Shown here: positions 32,405 to 42,888 of the stretch, piece by piece | Layout: the number at the start of each line of letters is the position of its first letter | Position numbering within the stretch: position 1 is the first letter of the stretch | From: Pinus tabuliformis | Lineage: Eukaryota > Streptophyta > Pinopsida > Pinales > Pinaceae | Direction: 5' to 3' | DNA length: 64,000 nt | Assembly: GCA_031772625.1 (NCBI GenBank) | Contig: CM062817.1 | Span: 891,732,184-891,796,183, forward strand | Made by a program: the position numbers and the translations under genes | Notes under the pieces: model-generated | The model's database searches: none | Told to the model about the DNA's origin: nothing | The model's input: only the letters and a program-made list of their open reading frames with translations

Positions 32405-35105
32405 CAGATAATGGGTGGAGAAATTTCTGTTTTTATTTAACACGATGGGACCTGACCTCATTGAGATGGTGGAAAAGTCTTGAGTTCAAGGCTACATTTT
32501 AGGTTCTATAAACACTACCTTTCTCACACTGATTCTAGAAAATTCCAATTCAAGTAGTTTTTCATATTTTAGACCTATCTCACTTTGTAATGTGGGATAT
32601 AAAATGATTTATAAACTAATTGAAAACCAAGTTACGAAGATTTTGTCTGACCATATCACTGTGGAACAAGTCGGTTTCCTTACAGACAGAAGGATCCAGG
32701 ATGTTGTTGGGATCACCTAAGGATGTATACATTCTATAAAAGCTCGTAAATTGAATTGTTGCTTGATGAAGATTGACCTTATCAAAGCATATGATAGGAT
32801 TGATTGATATTTTCTTAGACTAGTTCTTAACAAAATCAGATTCCACTGCAGACACATCAGTTGGATTATGGCTTGTGTCTCGATGACCAACTTAACTATG
32901 TTGATCAATGGGATGCCATCATAATTTTTCTGGATCACCAAAGGACTTTTGAAAGGTTGCACGCTCTCCCCAAAACTATTTATTTTGGTAATGGATGGAC
33001 TTGGTAGAGGATTAAGAGAAGCCATGGAGGGAGGTAGGATTAATTAATGTAGGGTAACGATAAAAATACATCTGTTACATGTAATGCTTGCTGATGATGT
33101 CTATGTCTCGGTGAGATGAAATTCTTAGAATGGCACATATTTTTTCAAATTATTACTAAATTTGGAAATGATTTGGTATAATCCTAAATAAATAAAAATC
33201 AGAAATTACCTCAGACAACATGGAGAAGGAGACTAAGAAGATTGTGACACTTTCTGGAATTAGAATTAGACCATTGGCTAGTGGTTTCAATTATTTGGGC
33301 TTCCATTTGAAGTCTAGGAATTATGAGAAGTGGGATTGGAACTGGATTATAGAGAAATTCAAAAATAAATTGACCTTGTGGGAAAATAAATGCCTTACAT
33401 CGGGTGGCAAGATGAATATGATCAAGGTTGTCCTACAAGGCATCTCAATCTATTGGATGCACTTGTTCCACTTATTGATGTTGGTCATCCACAAAATTGA
33501 TTCAATTATTGCAGAATTTATTTGGTTTAGTTCTAGTAAGAAATCTAAATTTCATATATCTAAACTTGTTTCCATTTGTAGGCCTATTGAGGAAGGGGGA
33601 TGGGGCATTAAATGCACTAAAAATTTTAACGTAGCACTTCTTACAAAGAATCTATGGAGAACCTTCATGGGCCCTAGTATTTGGCATGATATTATAAGTG
33701 AAAAATATCTTAACCACACTAATTTGGAATATTGGGTCTTATCTGGGGTGCCATTGAAGAAAACTGCCTCATTCATATGGTGTAGCTTGATGAAATCCAA
33801 GCCATGGATTTTTGGAAATCTCAAATGGGTGGCTGGTTCTGGTAACAAAACATTCATTTGATTAGATGCTATTATTGGAATGAAAGGGGGACATCTCCTC
33901 TCTCTCCCCATTATTCAGTTCCTTAATGGGCATGGTCTCTTTACCTTAGCTCACATTGGTTTCCCATTGATCGCTAGTTTTCCCTCTACTAAATGGCCAA
34001 ATGCAGATGAGTTGGAACTTCCTCATGATTTTTTTGTTGAATGGGAAAAATAAAAATCTAAATTATACCATGCAAGGATTTCCCTATATGATAAGGAAAA
34101 CAAAATCACATGGGGGGTTGATCCCATAGAGGTAACATCTCAATCAAAGTGGTATACTCATACATCACCAAGAAGAATCAGATGAAACATTGCATAAAAT
34201 GGTTGACTTGTATGTGTAGTTGGAAGGTTCCAACAAAACTTAAGTGTTTCACCTAGCTTGTGTTATATAATGGCATACTCACCTAGGACAATCTAGCTAA
34301 GCGTGGATTACATGGTTTGTGATAATGTCCTCTGTGTCAATTGACATATGAGGAGGTTTTTCATATATTTCTGAGTTGTCCCTTTGCGATCTCCATCTGG
34401 GAGGAGGTATCCAATTCTCTTAAGTTTACAATGCAGGTGGATAGGTATTCTATTGCATCATGCCTCCTTGACTGGTCCAATTTCCTTTTAGAATTTAGGG
34501 CAATTCCATTATATATTTTATGGGGAATCTGGCACTGTAGGAATGATTGCATATTTGAAAATAAAGCTCTAGATTTGAGATCAATCTCACTGAGAATTGT
34601 GTATTTTTTCTTCTTCTAGAAATTGGTCCTCAGAGACTTATTAGTCTTGAGCGCAGGTGGAAATTTAAGGGCTTCGATAATATTTCCCCTATTGGCTTCT
34701 TTGATGGCTCCTCTGCGAGTGGACTATGTGGGTGTGGAGCTCTTATCCTCTTTCGACCTTCCCTAACATTTCATTTCTACTGGTCAGGGGGGTATGGAAC
34801 CAAAATTAAAGAAAAATCGCTAGCTCTTTGGGGGGTAATGCAATGTGCATCTTGGCTTGTTGTTGAGGAGATATTGATCATTGTAGATTCAAAAACTATC
34901 TTTGATTGGGCCACTCACCAATCCTCTATAGAAGTGCCATCATTACTTCATTAGCTAGACCAAATTAAGTCCATCATGGTTTATTTTAATTCTATCTCTT
35001 TCTGCCACATATTCTGGGAACAGAATGTCATGGAAGACTCACTTTCCAAGTGAGGGGCCTCTGTCATGCCTGGGTATATTCGGGTATATCCTTGTGGACA
35101 AAATG
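32405..35105 (+). mobile_element. L1-type LINE fragment (RT, zinc finger, RNase H)
   Basis: Plus-strand LINE ORF2 remains. In order: the segment before RT (GPDLIEMVEKS, 32,440); RT motifs FRPISLCNVGYKM (32,566), KAYDRID (32,783), GCTLSPKLFILVMDGL (32,955) and LADDVYV (33,087); a 213-codon open stretch (33,220-33,861) with the L1 region after RT; a zf-RVT zinc finger CPLC...HIFLSC (34,327-34,380); and an RNase H with FFDGSSASGLCGCGAL (34,695). Several in-frame stops interrupt RT and RNase H and there are frame changes, so it is dead. It lacks ORF1, nearly all of the endonuclease, the 3' UTR and any poly(A) tail. It sits inside the CopD 5' LTR repeats. Confidence 0.85.
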
Positions 35106-35814
35106 GGTCATATTGGTATTTTTTATATAAATTTAATTATGATATGTTTTAGATTGTGAAACCTGGATTAGATGGAGAGTACATCTCAAGGTACATATAA
35201 TAGAAATTTTATATCTTGTTTCACTATAATTTCATAAATATGATCTAAGGAAGTTAGTGTTCCTAAATGCTCCTAAAACATGCTTCAAGAAGGTCATCTT
35301 GGAATTTTTTCTATAGCTTTCATTTTGTGATGTTGTAGACCATGAAATCTAGAGGAGATGAAGAAGATATCAAGGTCCTCGTGGTAGAAATTTTAGACCT
35401 TGTTTTTCTATAATTTTGGAGATATTATCTAAGGAAGTTATTATTCTCCAATGCTCCTAAAACATGGTTCAAACCGGTAAACATGGAATTTTCGCTGTAA
35501 CTTTATTTCTAAGATGTTTTAATCCATGAAATATAGAGGAGACAATGAAACAAAGATATAGGTACCTATGATAGAAGTTTTAAAACATGATTTGAAAAAT
35601 TGGATATGTGGCATGTTGTGTAAGTTCGTTCTTTGGAAGAAGCCAAAAGAAACACGTTTTGGGAGAAGTAGCCCTGGTGAAGGAACAAACGAAAAGTAGA
35701 CTTGGTGAAGGTAAAAGAAAATAACTTACTTGGAGAAGGTAGAAGTTGTAATAATACTCGGTGAAAGAATAAGAAACTAAAAAACATTGTGAAGAATCAA
35801 GCAGACTCAATGAA

Positions 35815-36112
35815 GTAGGTTAGTGCCTATGAATATTTGCAGTAGTGTGGATTGGTGTCTCATGTTGGTTGGTGCCTACAAATATTATTGTAAAGGAGAT
35901 TGGTGTCTCTTGTACTTTAGTGGCTACAAAGTAGCACAGTGAATTGATGTCTCTTGTAGGTTGGTTCCTATAAAGTAGTAGAGCTTGGTATTGGTGTGTA
36001 CTGTAGTTTGGTACCTGCAAAGTAGCAGAGGGGATTTGTGTCTCTTGTAGGTTGGTGCCTACAAAGCAGTGGAGGGGATTGGTGTCTCTTGTATGTTGGT
36101 GCCTATAAGGGA
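35815..36112 (+). repeat. About 45-bp tandem repeat in the CopD LTR
   Basis: Six to seven degenerate units of GATTGGTGTCTCTTGTAGGTTGGTGCCTACAAAG type (unit 44-50 bp), near the 3' end of the 5' LTR. Internal GTAGG...CCTAC pairs give each unit hairpin potential. Confidence 0.8.
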
Positions 36113-36341
36113 TTTTGATATAATGAAGTTTATTTGGTTTTCTCCCATGAGTATTTCCATGTATATCTTGTGTTACTTGTTAAATTTATAAGATTGATGT
36201 TTTATAATGTTTAAATAAGTAAAACTTGTCATTATACTGATTCACCCCCCTCTCAGTATAATTGTGAATCCAAAAATTAGTATCAAAGAAGGTTCCTCTA
36301 AAAGCATTTTAGCCACTCAAAAGAATATCTTTATAGAGACC

Positions 36342-39300
36342 ATGGCTATTCATGAAGGTTCAATCAAAGCTCCAATATTTGATGGAAAAGATTATGCTTC
36401 CTAGGGGCATAGGATGAGACCTTATCTAAAGTATCTAAACTCTGATATTTGGAAATCTATAATGGATGGTTATAAATATCCATCATCTCTATTTGATTAG
36501 GATAAGGAAAAGCTTATAAAATCGATGAATTCCATTGTGAGGTTTATCATATTCAAATCTTGTTAAGGTGTTCCATTGTGAAACAACAAACTAAATGTGA
36601 GATAAGTTGTGTTGTGAAGGAAAATCCCCTCTGTGGACAAAGGCGATCTCTCTAGCCCAATGAGCGGGTCTAGCAACAAACTAAACAAACTAACATACAC
36701 TTTCCTAGCTTATTTTTAACAAATGTAGAGAGAGAGTGACCTACATCGTTCTGATGCTAATCGCTCAATCCTTTGGAGATGAATTTGATTCCTTTGTTTC
36801 CAGGCTCGCTCCTTACTTGTTCTTCACGTTTGAGTACTTGCAAGAAAGATGAAAGAGTAATACAAGGTACAAGACCATATATGGCATACATCAAACATAC
36901 AATACTTAATAGATCTAGGAGTATTAAGCTTAGAGCATAAACATTTACACAATTATGGAAAGTGAACATCAGATGTATATATTAATAAGCTAAAAAGGGA
37001 AGCATACAACCTATGCCTTGATATTGGAGACCTCCTTTTGGAAGATGTCCAAGTCGAAGAAAAGACTCTTCAAGAACTCCTTCTCAAAGTTAGAATGGGA
37101 AGCATTTGGGCATAATCTTAGTATAGGAATGCAAGCAATCAATGACCAACCATTTGGGGATGGAAGGGAGAGGGAGTTAGGGATCCAAAAATGGGGAGGA
37201 AGGTCCACATCTCAAGGGGAAGGCCCATAATAATAATATCAAGAGCTCCAAATGGGAGAGCTTGACCATATCTACAACAACCAATATCCGGCTCATTGTT
37301 CTCGAAGTTTCTAGCATACAAAGCTTCTCCCCCATTTTGGGAATTCCCATTAGAAGAGATTCAACGTGGGTTTTCACATCAAAACCTGCGCTGAAAGTGC
37401 TAGGGTGAAACAATGCAACCTGCCATCAACACGAGAAGGTAGTGGATCAAAGAGCACTGGCCCCAAAAATTAGGGTTTTAGCTAACCTTCTTTAGAATTG
37501 ACTCAGGGCAGTTTTCCTTTGGTTTCTTAGGGATGTTTTTGTCTGTGTATCATGATGGATATACTTCATAGTTGTCAACATTTTGGCACTTCGGGATATG
37601 AAACAATAAGTGAACAAGAGGTGTAACAAAATACTATGTAACAGTTGCAATTTCTTTGAAGGAGATGATATTGAAGAAATGAAAGAAATGGAGAATTTGA
37701 AGATGGATATTGCATATGAAATGAGAAAAAGAAGTCAACTTAGAAGGAATAATTTCTCAAAGACTCAAAGAAGAAAGAAAATATCAAAACCATGAATGCC
37801 CAATCTATTAACCATCAAAATGAAGAATTATATTTGGAGGAAGAAGATATCAATTATTTTAAGGGAGAATTTATTTGTCCATTAGAATAAATAGAAAGTA
37901 TTAAAAGAAAAATTAAAAAGCTAGAGGATCTATTATGGATATATGAGAAGGAAAAGAATCATGATCTTGATGAATCATTTGTCTCTGTCATGAAGTTACA
38001 ACTAGCAAAGGAAAATAAAAGAGAAGAATTGTTTCTAAGCCAACTCAAAGAAAATGAAGGACATAGTGAGAAATTAGAAACTACAATTCTTTTGTTGGGA
38101 AAGGATTTTAAAAATTCCATTGATTAGCTAAATCAAAGTTCGAGTTTGGAAAGAGTTCTGAAATCTTAGATAATATTCTAAGTTTTCAAATTTCTCCTTT
38201 TATTAAAATAGGTCTTGGTTATCATAAAACTTCCAAGGAAGAATCAATCTCAAGTGCATGAAAAAATAAATGCAAAGAACGACTAAAAATCTATGCTAAT
38301 GTGCTCAAAGGATTCAACAAAAATGCAAGCAAAGCCATAAATGAAGACAAGAACCAACATAGATATCACCTCATCAGTAATACAAGTAGCACCAAGAAAC
38401 AAAGTGAATACCAACCGAACCCCATGAATGGATTCAAAAGATCAATCCCCCATGAAGACATTTTACATCTAGGTATCAAAATCTCTTTTATGGCTATTGC
38501 TTTTTATGAAATAATTTTGGTCATAAGGCAATACATTACAGAGCATATGTAATAAATGACTATATGATGAATAGAAGAAGGGGATCATACAATATCTCAA
38601 GAAATGATTGTATGAGTAATTATCCTAGAAGTTTCAGTAATAATGTTGTAAAAAATTATAATTCATTTTCCCCCTTACTAGATCATGTTGAATGTTTCAA
38701 GTGTAATAATTTTGGGCACGAAACTCATGAAAGTAAAAGAAGTACATTGAGGCCTCTAAATCGAAGTACAAAAGAAGGTATTATCAGAAATGAAAATCAA
38801 ACAAATATTTTAAAAAAGAAGCAAGAAAGACAAGAAGAGCATGGTTTTGTACTATATGCTCAAAACCAAGATAGTCAGCGCTACACTGATAGTGAATGCT
38901 CAAAGCATGTGATTGGAGATAAGAAAAAATTTCAATAGATAAAAGAAGACATGAGGAAGTGCCACTTTTGGAAGCAATGCACCAACCATAAGAATGGGTA
39001 AAGGGATATATGTCCTTAATGAAAAAATTGAAGCTCATAACGTTTTGTATATTGATGGTCTAAAACATAATATCATGAGTGTTAGTCAAATGTGTGATCA
39101 AGGATATCATCTCACATTCCATTCTAAAGGATGTGAATTAAGAAAATCATCTTTTGGAAGAGTAGTGAAAATGCGACTAGAACCTCAAGTAATGTGTCTA
39201 TATATTATATGGAGCAAAAGGAAAATATTGCATGGGGAAATTGAATGAAAGTTGATTATGGCATAAAAGAATGAGTCATATTAGCTTTGAAAACTTAGTG

Positions 39301-39752
39301 AAAATAAACAAAATACAAGAAGTAAGAGACATCCCAAATATCTCAAAACCAAATTATGCAATTTGCAAGCCATGTCAACATGGGAACCAAACCAAGGTCA
39401 TGTTCAAGAAAAAAGAAGACTCGTCATCAAAGCCATTGGAAATTATTCATAAAGATCTCTATGGGGTAGGAAAGGCACAAACATTAAAATGTGAGATATG
39501 TTTTATGATTTTTATTAATGATTACACAATAATGACAAGGGTTAAATTCCTTAAACAAAAATATGAAGTATTTGAAGGTTTTGAATCTATCAAAGCTCTG
39601 ATTGAAAATCATATGGAACTAAAAATGAAGTGTTTAAGATGAAACAGAGGAGGTGAGTTTACCTCTAATGAATTCAATGGATTTTGTGAAAACCATAGGA
39701 TTAGAATAGAGTTGTTAATGGTGAGGACTCCACAACAAAATGGAGTTGTTGA
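36342..39752 (+). pseudogene. CopD gag, protease and integrase start
   Basis: Gag starts at the ATG at 36,342 (MAIHEGSIKAPIFDGKDY). After the LTR-like insert at 36,561-37,580 come the Sirevirus-type charged coiled-coil gag region (37,640-38,200), a zinc knuckle CFKCNNFGHETHES (38,696), a protease region with the YTDSECSKHVIGD motif (38,884), pre-integrase (39,255-39,380) and integrase with RTPQQNGVV at the CopE insertion point. Fossil with many breaks. Confidence 0.75.
36561..37580. other. LTR-like insert in CopD gag (about 1.0 kb)
   Basis: A block unrelated to gag, bounded by TGTTAAGG and TTGTCAACA, the TG...CA style of copia LTRs. I see no matching target duplication (flanks AATCT and TTTTG). 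No coding content is supported. A solo LTR is the likeliest reading. Confidence 0.4.
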
Positions 39753-41112
39753 TGTATATTTTTACTATAAATTCAACAGCTTATGTGATATGCTAAAACA
39801 CAAGGCAAGAATCTACTCTATTCTTCAGTGGAAACCAAATTTGATCGATGAAAATAATAAGTATAAAAGGAAGAATATTGATCTCACATAACATAATATT
39901 TCTTTGGGGAAAGCAACTGCTAAAACCCCAACTATCTATGTTGCATTAACCAGAAGACCTGAGAAGAAAATACAATGCTTGCTCAACCCGAAAAATTCCT
40001 ACACTAGTACAATCTATCTCTCTGCTTCCTAGGCTGACTCTGGCCAACACTTAACCAATTTACCAGCCTTCCAAGTCCCTACTTCCTTGCACAAACCCCA
40101 AAGGAATTATCCTCTATTTAATGTGGAAATTCCCTCTCCATAATTGCGCAATCCAAACATAGGCCCTCAACTGATTGCATGCACCATCTGTACACCTCAA
40201 AAAATTATGCAATTCATAGTACATTGTCCCCAAACTCTAATATCAATTGGGTCTTCCTCTGAACTGACATGCATGAGTTATTTATTATTGAATATTTGGT
40301 TAACTAGTGTGGTACTGGTGAGGCACCGTTGCACTAATCCACTACTAGACCTCTACTAGTTCCTCCAACATTTAGAACTAGTTTAAATGACTATAATTCA
40401 GTTAGACTGAGTTATCTAATTACAACTTAAAACAACTCAACCTAGGCCCCTAAAGTATGCTCTAAGCGATGTGATTGGTGTAGGGTAGGCGGTGTAGGTA
40501 GGGTAGGTGGTTGGAGTAGTAGTTTGGAGTTAGGGAGTAGGGGAGTTGGTCTTTTTCTGCGGATGTCACCTCGTATTGGGACGTGAGATGGGGATTTGAT
40601 TGTTACTCTCTATTTGGAATGAGTGTCAATCAGCTATGAACCCAATGGTGACTCACTCACTCGGCCCCGTACCGTGTAGGGTGTAGTTTGGTAGGGTAGA
40701 GGGTGTATTTATTAGAGTTCGTAGGGTCTATTTCGAGGTCTATTTCGAGGGCCACGGTTGGGTCTAGTTGAGGGGCGAGGTCTCCTGTCTCTTCTTATTG
40801 GAATGATGTTCTCTGTCTCAAGGCAATAACTTCTAGCTGCACCAACCATAGCTTCATCATGCTGCTGCCCCCTAATTATAGTAGGCTAGCTGCACCGACA
40901 AGAGCTAATTGCTGCACTGAAAAGACTATACATGATTCTAGATAGGCTTCCAACTCGGATTTCCTAATTCAATTAAGTCAATTTAACTTAATTAACTATT
41001 ACAAGTTGCTACGAGAATATAATTTCGATTTAATTCACAATTTAATTAAAGTACAGATTAAATTTGAATTTCTAGATGCTATTTTTAATATTTCTTGTTG
41101 CAAATTTCAACA
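39753..41112 (-). repeat. CopE 3' LTR (1,360 bp)
   Basis: Plus-strand ends TGTATATTTTTACT and AATTTCAACA. It matches 58,083-58,964, except for about 480 bp (40,456-40,935) absent from the partner. Confidence 0.85.
40456..40935. other. About 480-bp segment present in only one CopE LTR
   Basis: G-rich in places, with GTGTAGGGTAGG-like runs, a tandem GTCTATTTCGAG pair (40,727-40,750) and AGCTGCACC repeats near 40,835-40,905. No gene seen. Either an insertion in this LTR or a loss from the other. Confidence 0.6.
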
Positions 41113-41320
41113 CTCCATCTCAACAAGAAAGGAATTAAACTCTATCCCAATCTGGTGCCTTTGGAATTTTCTGCATGCAACACTTCTATCTAGTGTTGTT
41201 GCTACTGCAACTTCTAAAACTGAAAAAGAATCCAACCTGAATCAGTATGATGCATCTGTCACCAGAGTCTCTGACTGCTACTAGATCTACCTCTGTCGAC
41301 TGAAAACTTTGTGCTTCTGC
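41113..41320 (-). pseudogene. CopE RNase H tail
   Basis: The minus strand reads a C-terminal stretch FQRHQIGIEFNSFLVEMEC that parallels FEYHRGKIGVADNPYLVEREC, the end of the CopG polyprotein. It stops just before the LTR. Fossil remnant. Confidence 0.65.
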
Positions 41321-41563
41321 TGTTGGAATTATATCACAGGTGTTGTCCTTGATGGCAACTCACTCAGATGAAAGATCACAGTACAATAGGTTAACAACAA
41401 AGAATTATAGATTAGACTACGCAGAATGAAGAAAGACATGTATACATAGGTTCACCTTCACCAAGCTGCGTATACACGCAGGTTCATTGTATACAAGTTG
41501 CGTATACGTACACACACACTTTCACAGAAGGAAAAGCAAATATCTGTTGGAAAATTAAGCTTT

Positions 41564-41690
41564 TGGTCCGTGGTATTTGGTCCAAGGAATTTTGACCCAT
41601 GGTATTGGTCCAAGGTATTTGGTCCGAGGTATTGACCCTAGGTATTTGATCCAAGGTATTGGTCCTAAGTGGTTTTGGTCCATGGTATTG
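41564..41690 (+). promoter_or_regulatory. GGTCCAAGGTATT tandem repeats upstream of TATA (CopF 5' LTR)
   Basis: About nine degenerate units of GGTCCAAGGTATTT/GGTCCATGGTATTG spaced about 14 bp, ending 15 bp before the TATA box. Conserved in the 3' LTR (48,902-49,028). Confidence 0.6.
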
Positions 41691-41704
41691 AGAAAGGCCT
41701 AAAA

Positions 41705-41713
41705 CTATAAAAG
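41705..41713 (+). promoter_or_regulatory. TATA box, CopF 5' LTR
   Basis: CTATAAAAG, in the same place as 49,043-49,051 in the 3' LTR. Confidence 0.65.
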
Positions 41714-42830
41714 GAGGAGAAGATCATTAGGCCAGGTGTGTAAGTATCAAATATCTGATGAAGTGTGAGATCTAGTATGCAGGTTATTGGCTTATGGTGA
41801 TGTGCTTGATCTGAACCAGGGATGAACCTTAGCACTTGATGGAGGATAAGGTCTAATGATGGATTGGGATCTTAATGCTTGAAATGAATTATCTTTATAT
41901 GGTTTGATCATGTTTATTCTAGATCTGAATATTGATGCATGTGTTGTTATCTGGGTATAACTGAAGTCTGGAATAGCTGCAGAATTATGAATTAATATTT
42001 GCAGATGTATATGCTGGTTGGCTTTTGAAAAAGTGTGTATACATGCAGGTTTGACACATGGAAGTAGCGTATACCTTATAAAATATGTTTCAGTTGTTTC
42101 TATTTGCTGTTGCAGAGTTCTGGGCTCTGGTTTGGGTTTTGGTTACTGTATTCTGGTGACAGTATTCTGAATGATCAGATTGATGGGTTGCCAAAGTGAT
42201 TGATTGATTCGGTTGTGGTTGGTTCAGATAGTAATTGGTTGATGTAGATGTATGTGATTATTGAATTATAGTTATGATGTTGTTGATGGATCCAGTCTGA
42301 AAATTTATGAAACGTGGTCCTTGGAGGAAGAAAGAAGGTCATAGCCTACGTACTAGTAAACATATCGGCTAGTACAAGAGTTAGAGGGTTGTAGCTCCCT
42401 TCCAGGAGAAGCTGAAGAATGAGAGAAGGTTGTAACCTTCTGCAGGTGGAAGCCTGTGTACTGGTATAAGTCTACACCAGTACAAAATTGTAAACAGATT
42501 TTATTATTATTAAAAGAAGATAGAGATGACAGCAGCAGGTGGTTTTCACCCACATTGGGTTTCCAGCTTATATCTTGGTGTTCATGTGTGTTACTTATGT
42601 GTGATGCTTTATTTTTCTTTTACAATAAATCTTTGATATACTGGTTAAAGTTCAATGCATGATAAATTGGGTAAATCAAAAGTTCTCTGCATATACGCTA
42701 GTTACCTTAAGTACAGTCGCGTATACACTCTAGTTCACTTAGCTAAAGCAACGTATACAAATATGTTTGGAGAATTAAATCATTGATATGATAATACTGA
42801 TTCAACCCCCCCCAGTATTATTTCCAACAA

Positions 42831-42843
42831 TTGGTATCAGAGA
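42831..42843 (+). other. CopF primer-binding site
   Basis: TTGGTATCAGAGA one base after the LTR, the copia initiator-Met primer site. Confidence 0.85.
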
Positions 42844-42888
42844 GGTCCTTCAGAAGAAGCTTGATAGCTTGAAGGGAGATCCATCATC

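Larger units (their letters stand above)
31685..36275 (+). repeat. CopD 5' LTR (contains LINE fragment and tandem repeats)
   Basis: Starts TGGAAATATTGTTTTCATTGATG, like the 3' LTR start at 61,976. About 185-bp tandem units begin at 32,180, 32,363, 35,108, 35,294 and 35,478. A second array of about 45-bp units lies at 35,815-36,112. It ends with CACCCCCCTCTCAGTATAATTGTGAATCC, close to the CopF LTR end. Confidence 0.7.
41321..42829 (+). repeat. CopF 5' LTR (1,509 bp)
   Basis: TGTTGGAATTATATCACAGG to CAGTATTATTTCCAACA. It contains the GGTCC-repeat block, a TATA box and about ten GCGTATAC-type units (41,439-41,510; 42,033-42,072; 42,689-42,765). Confidence 0.9.

Noticed and set aside
33220-33861. 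213-codon ORF as an independent gene
   Set aside because: It is the L1 region after RT, flanked by RT motifs and the zf-RVT finger.
41006-41284. 92-codon plus-strand ORF
   Set aside because: Overlaps the CopE LTR end and RNase H tail on the other strand; no independent support.
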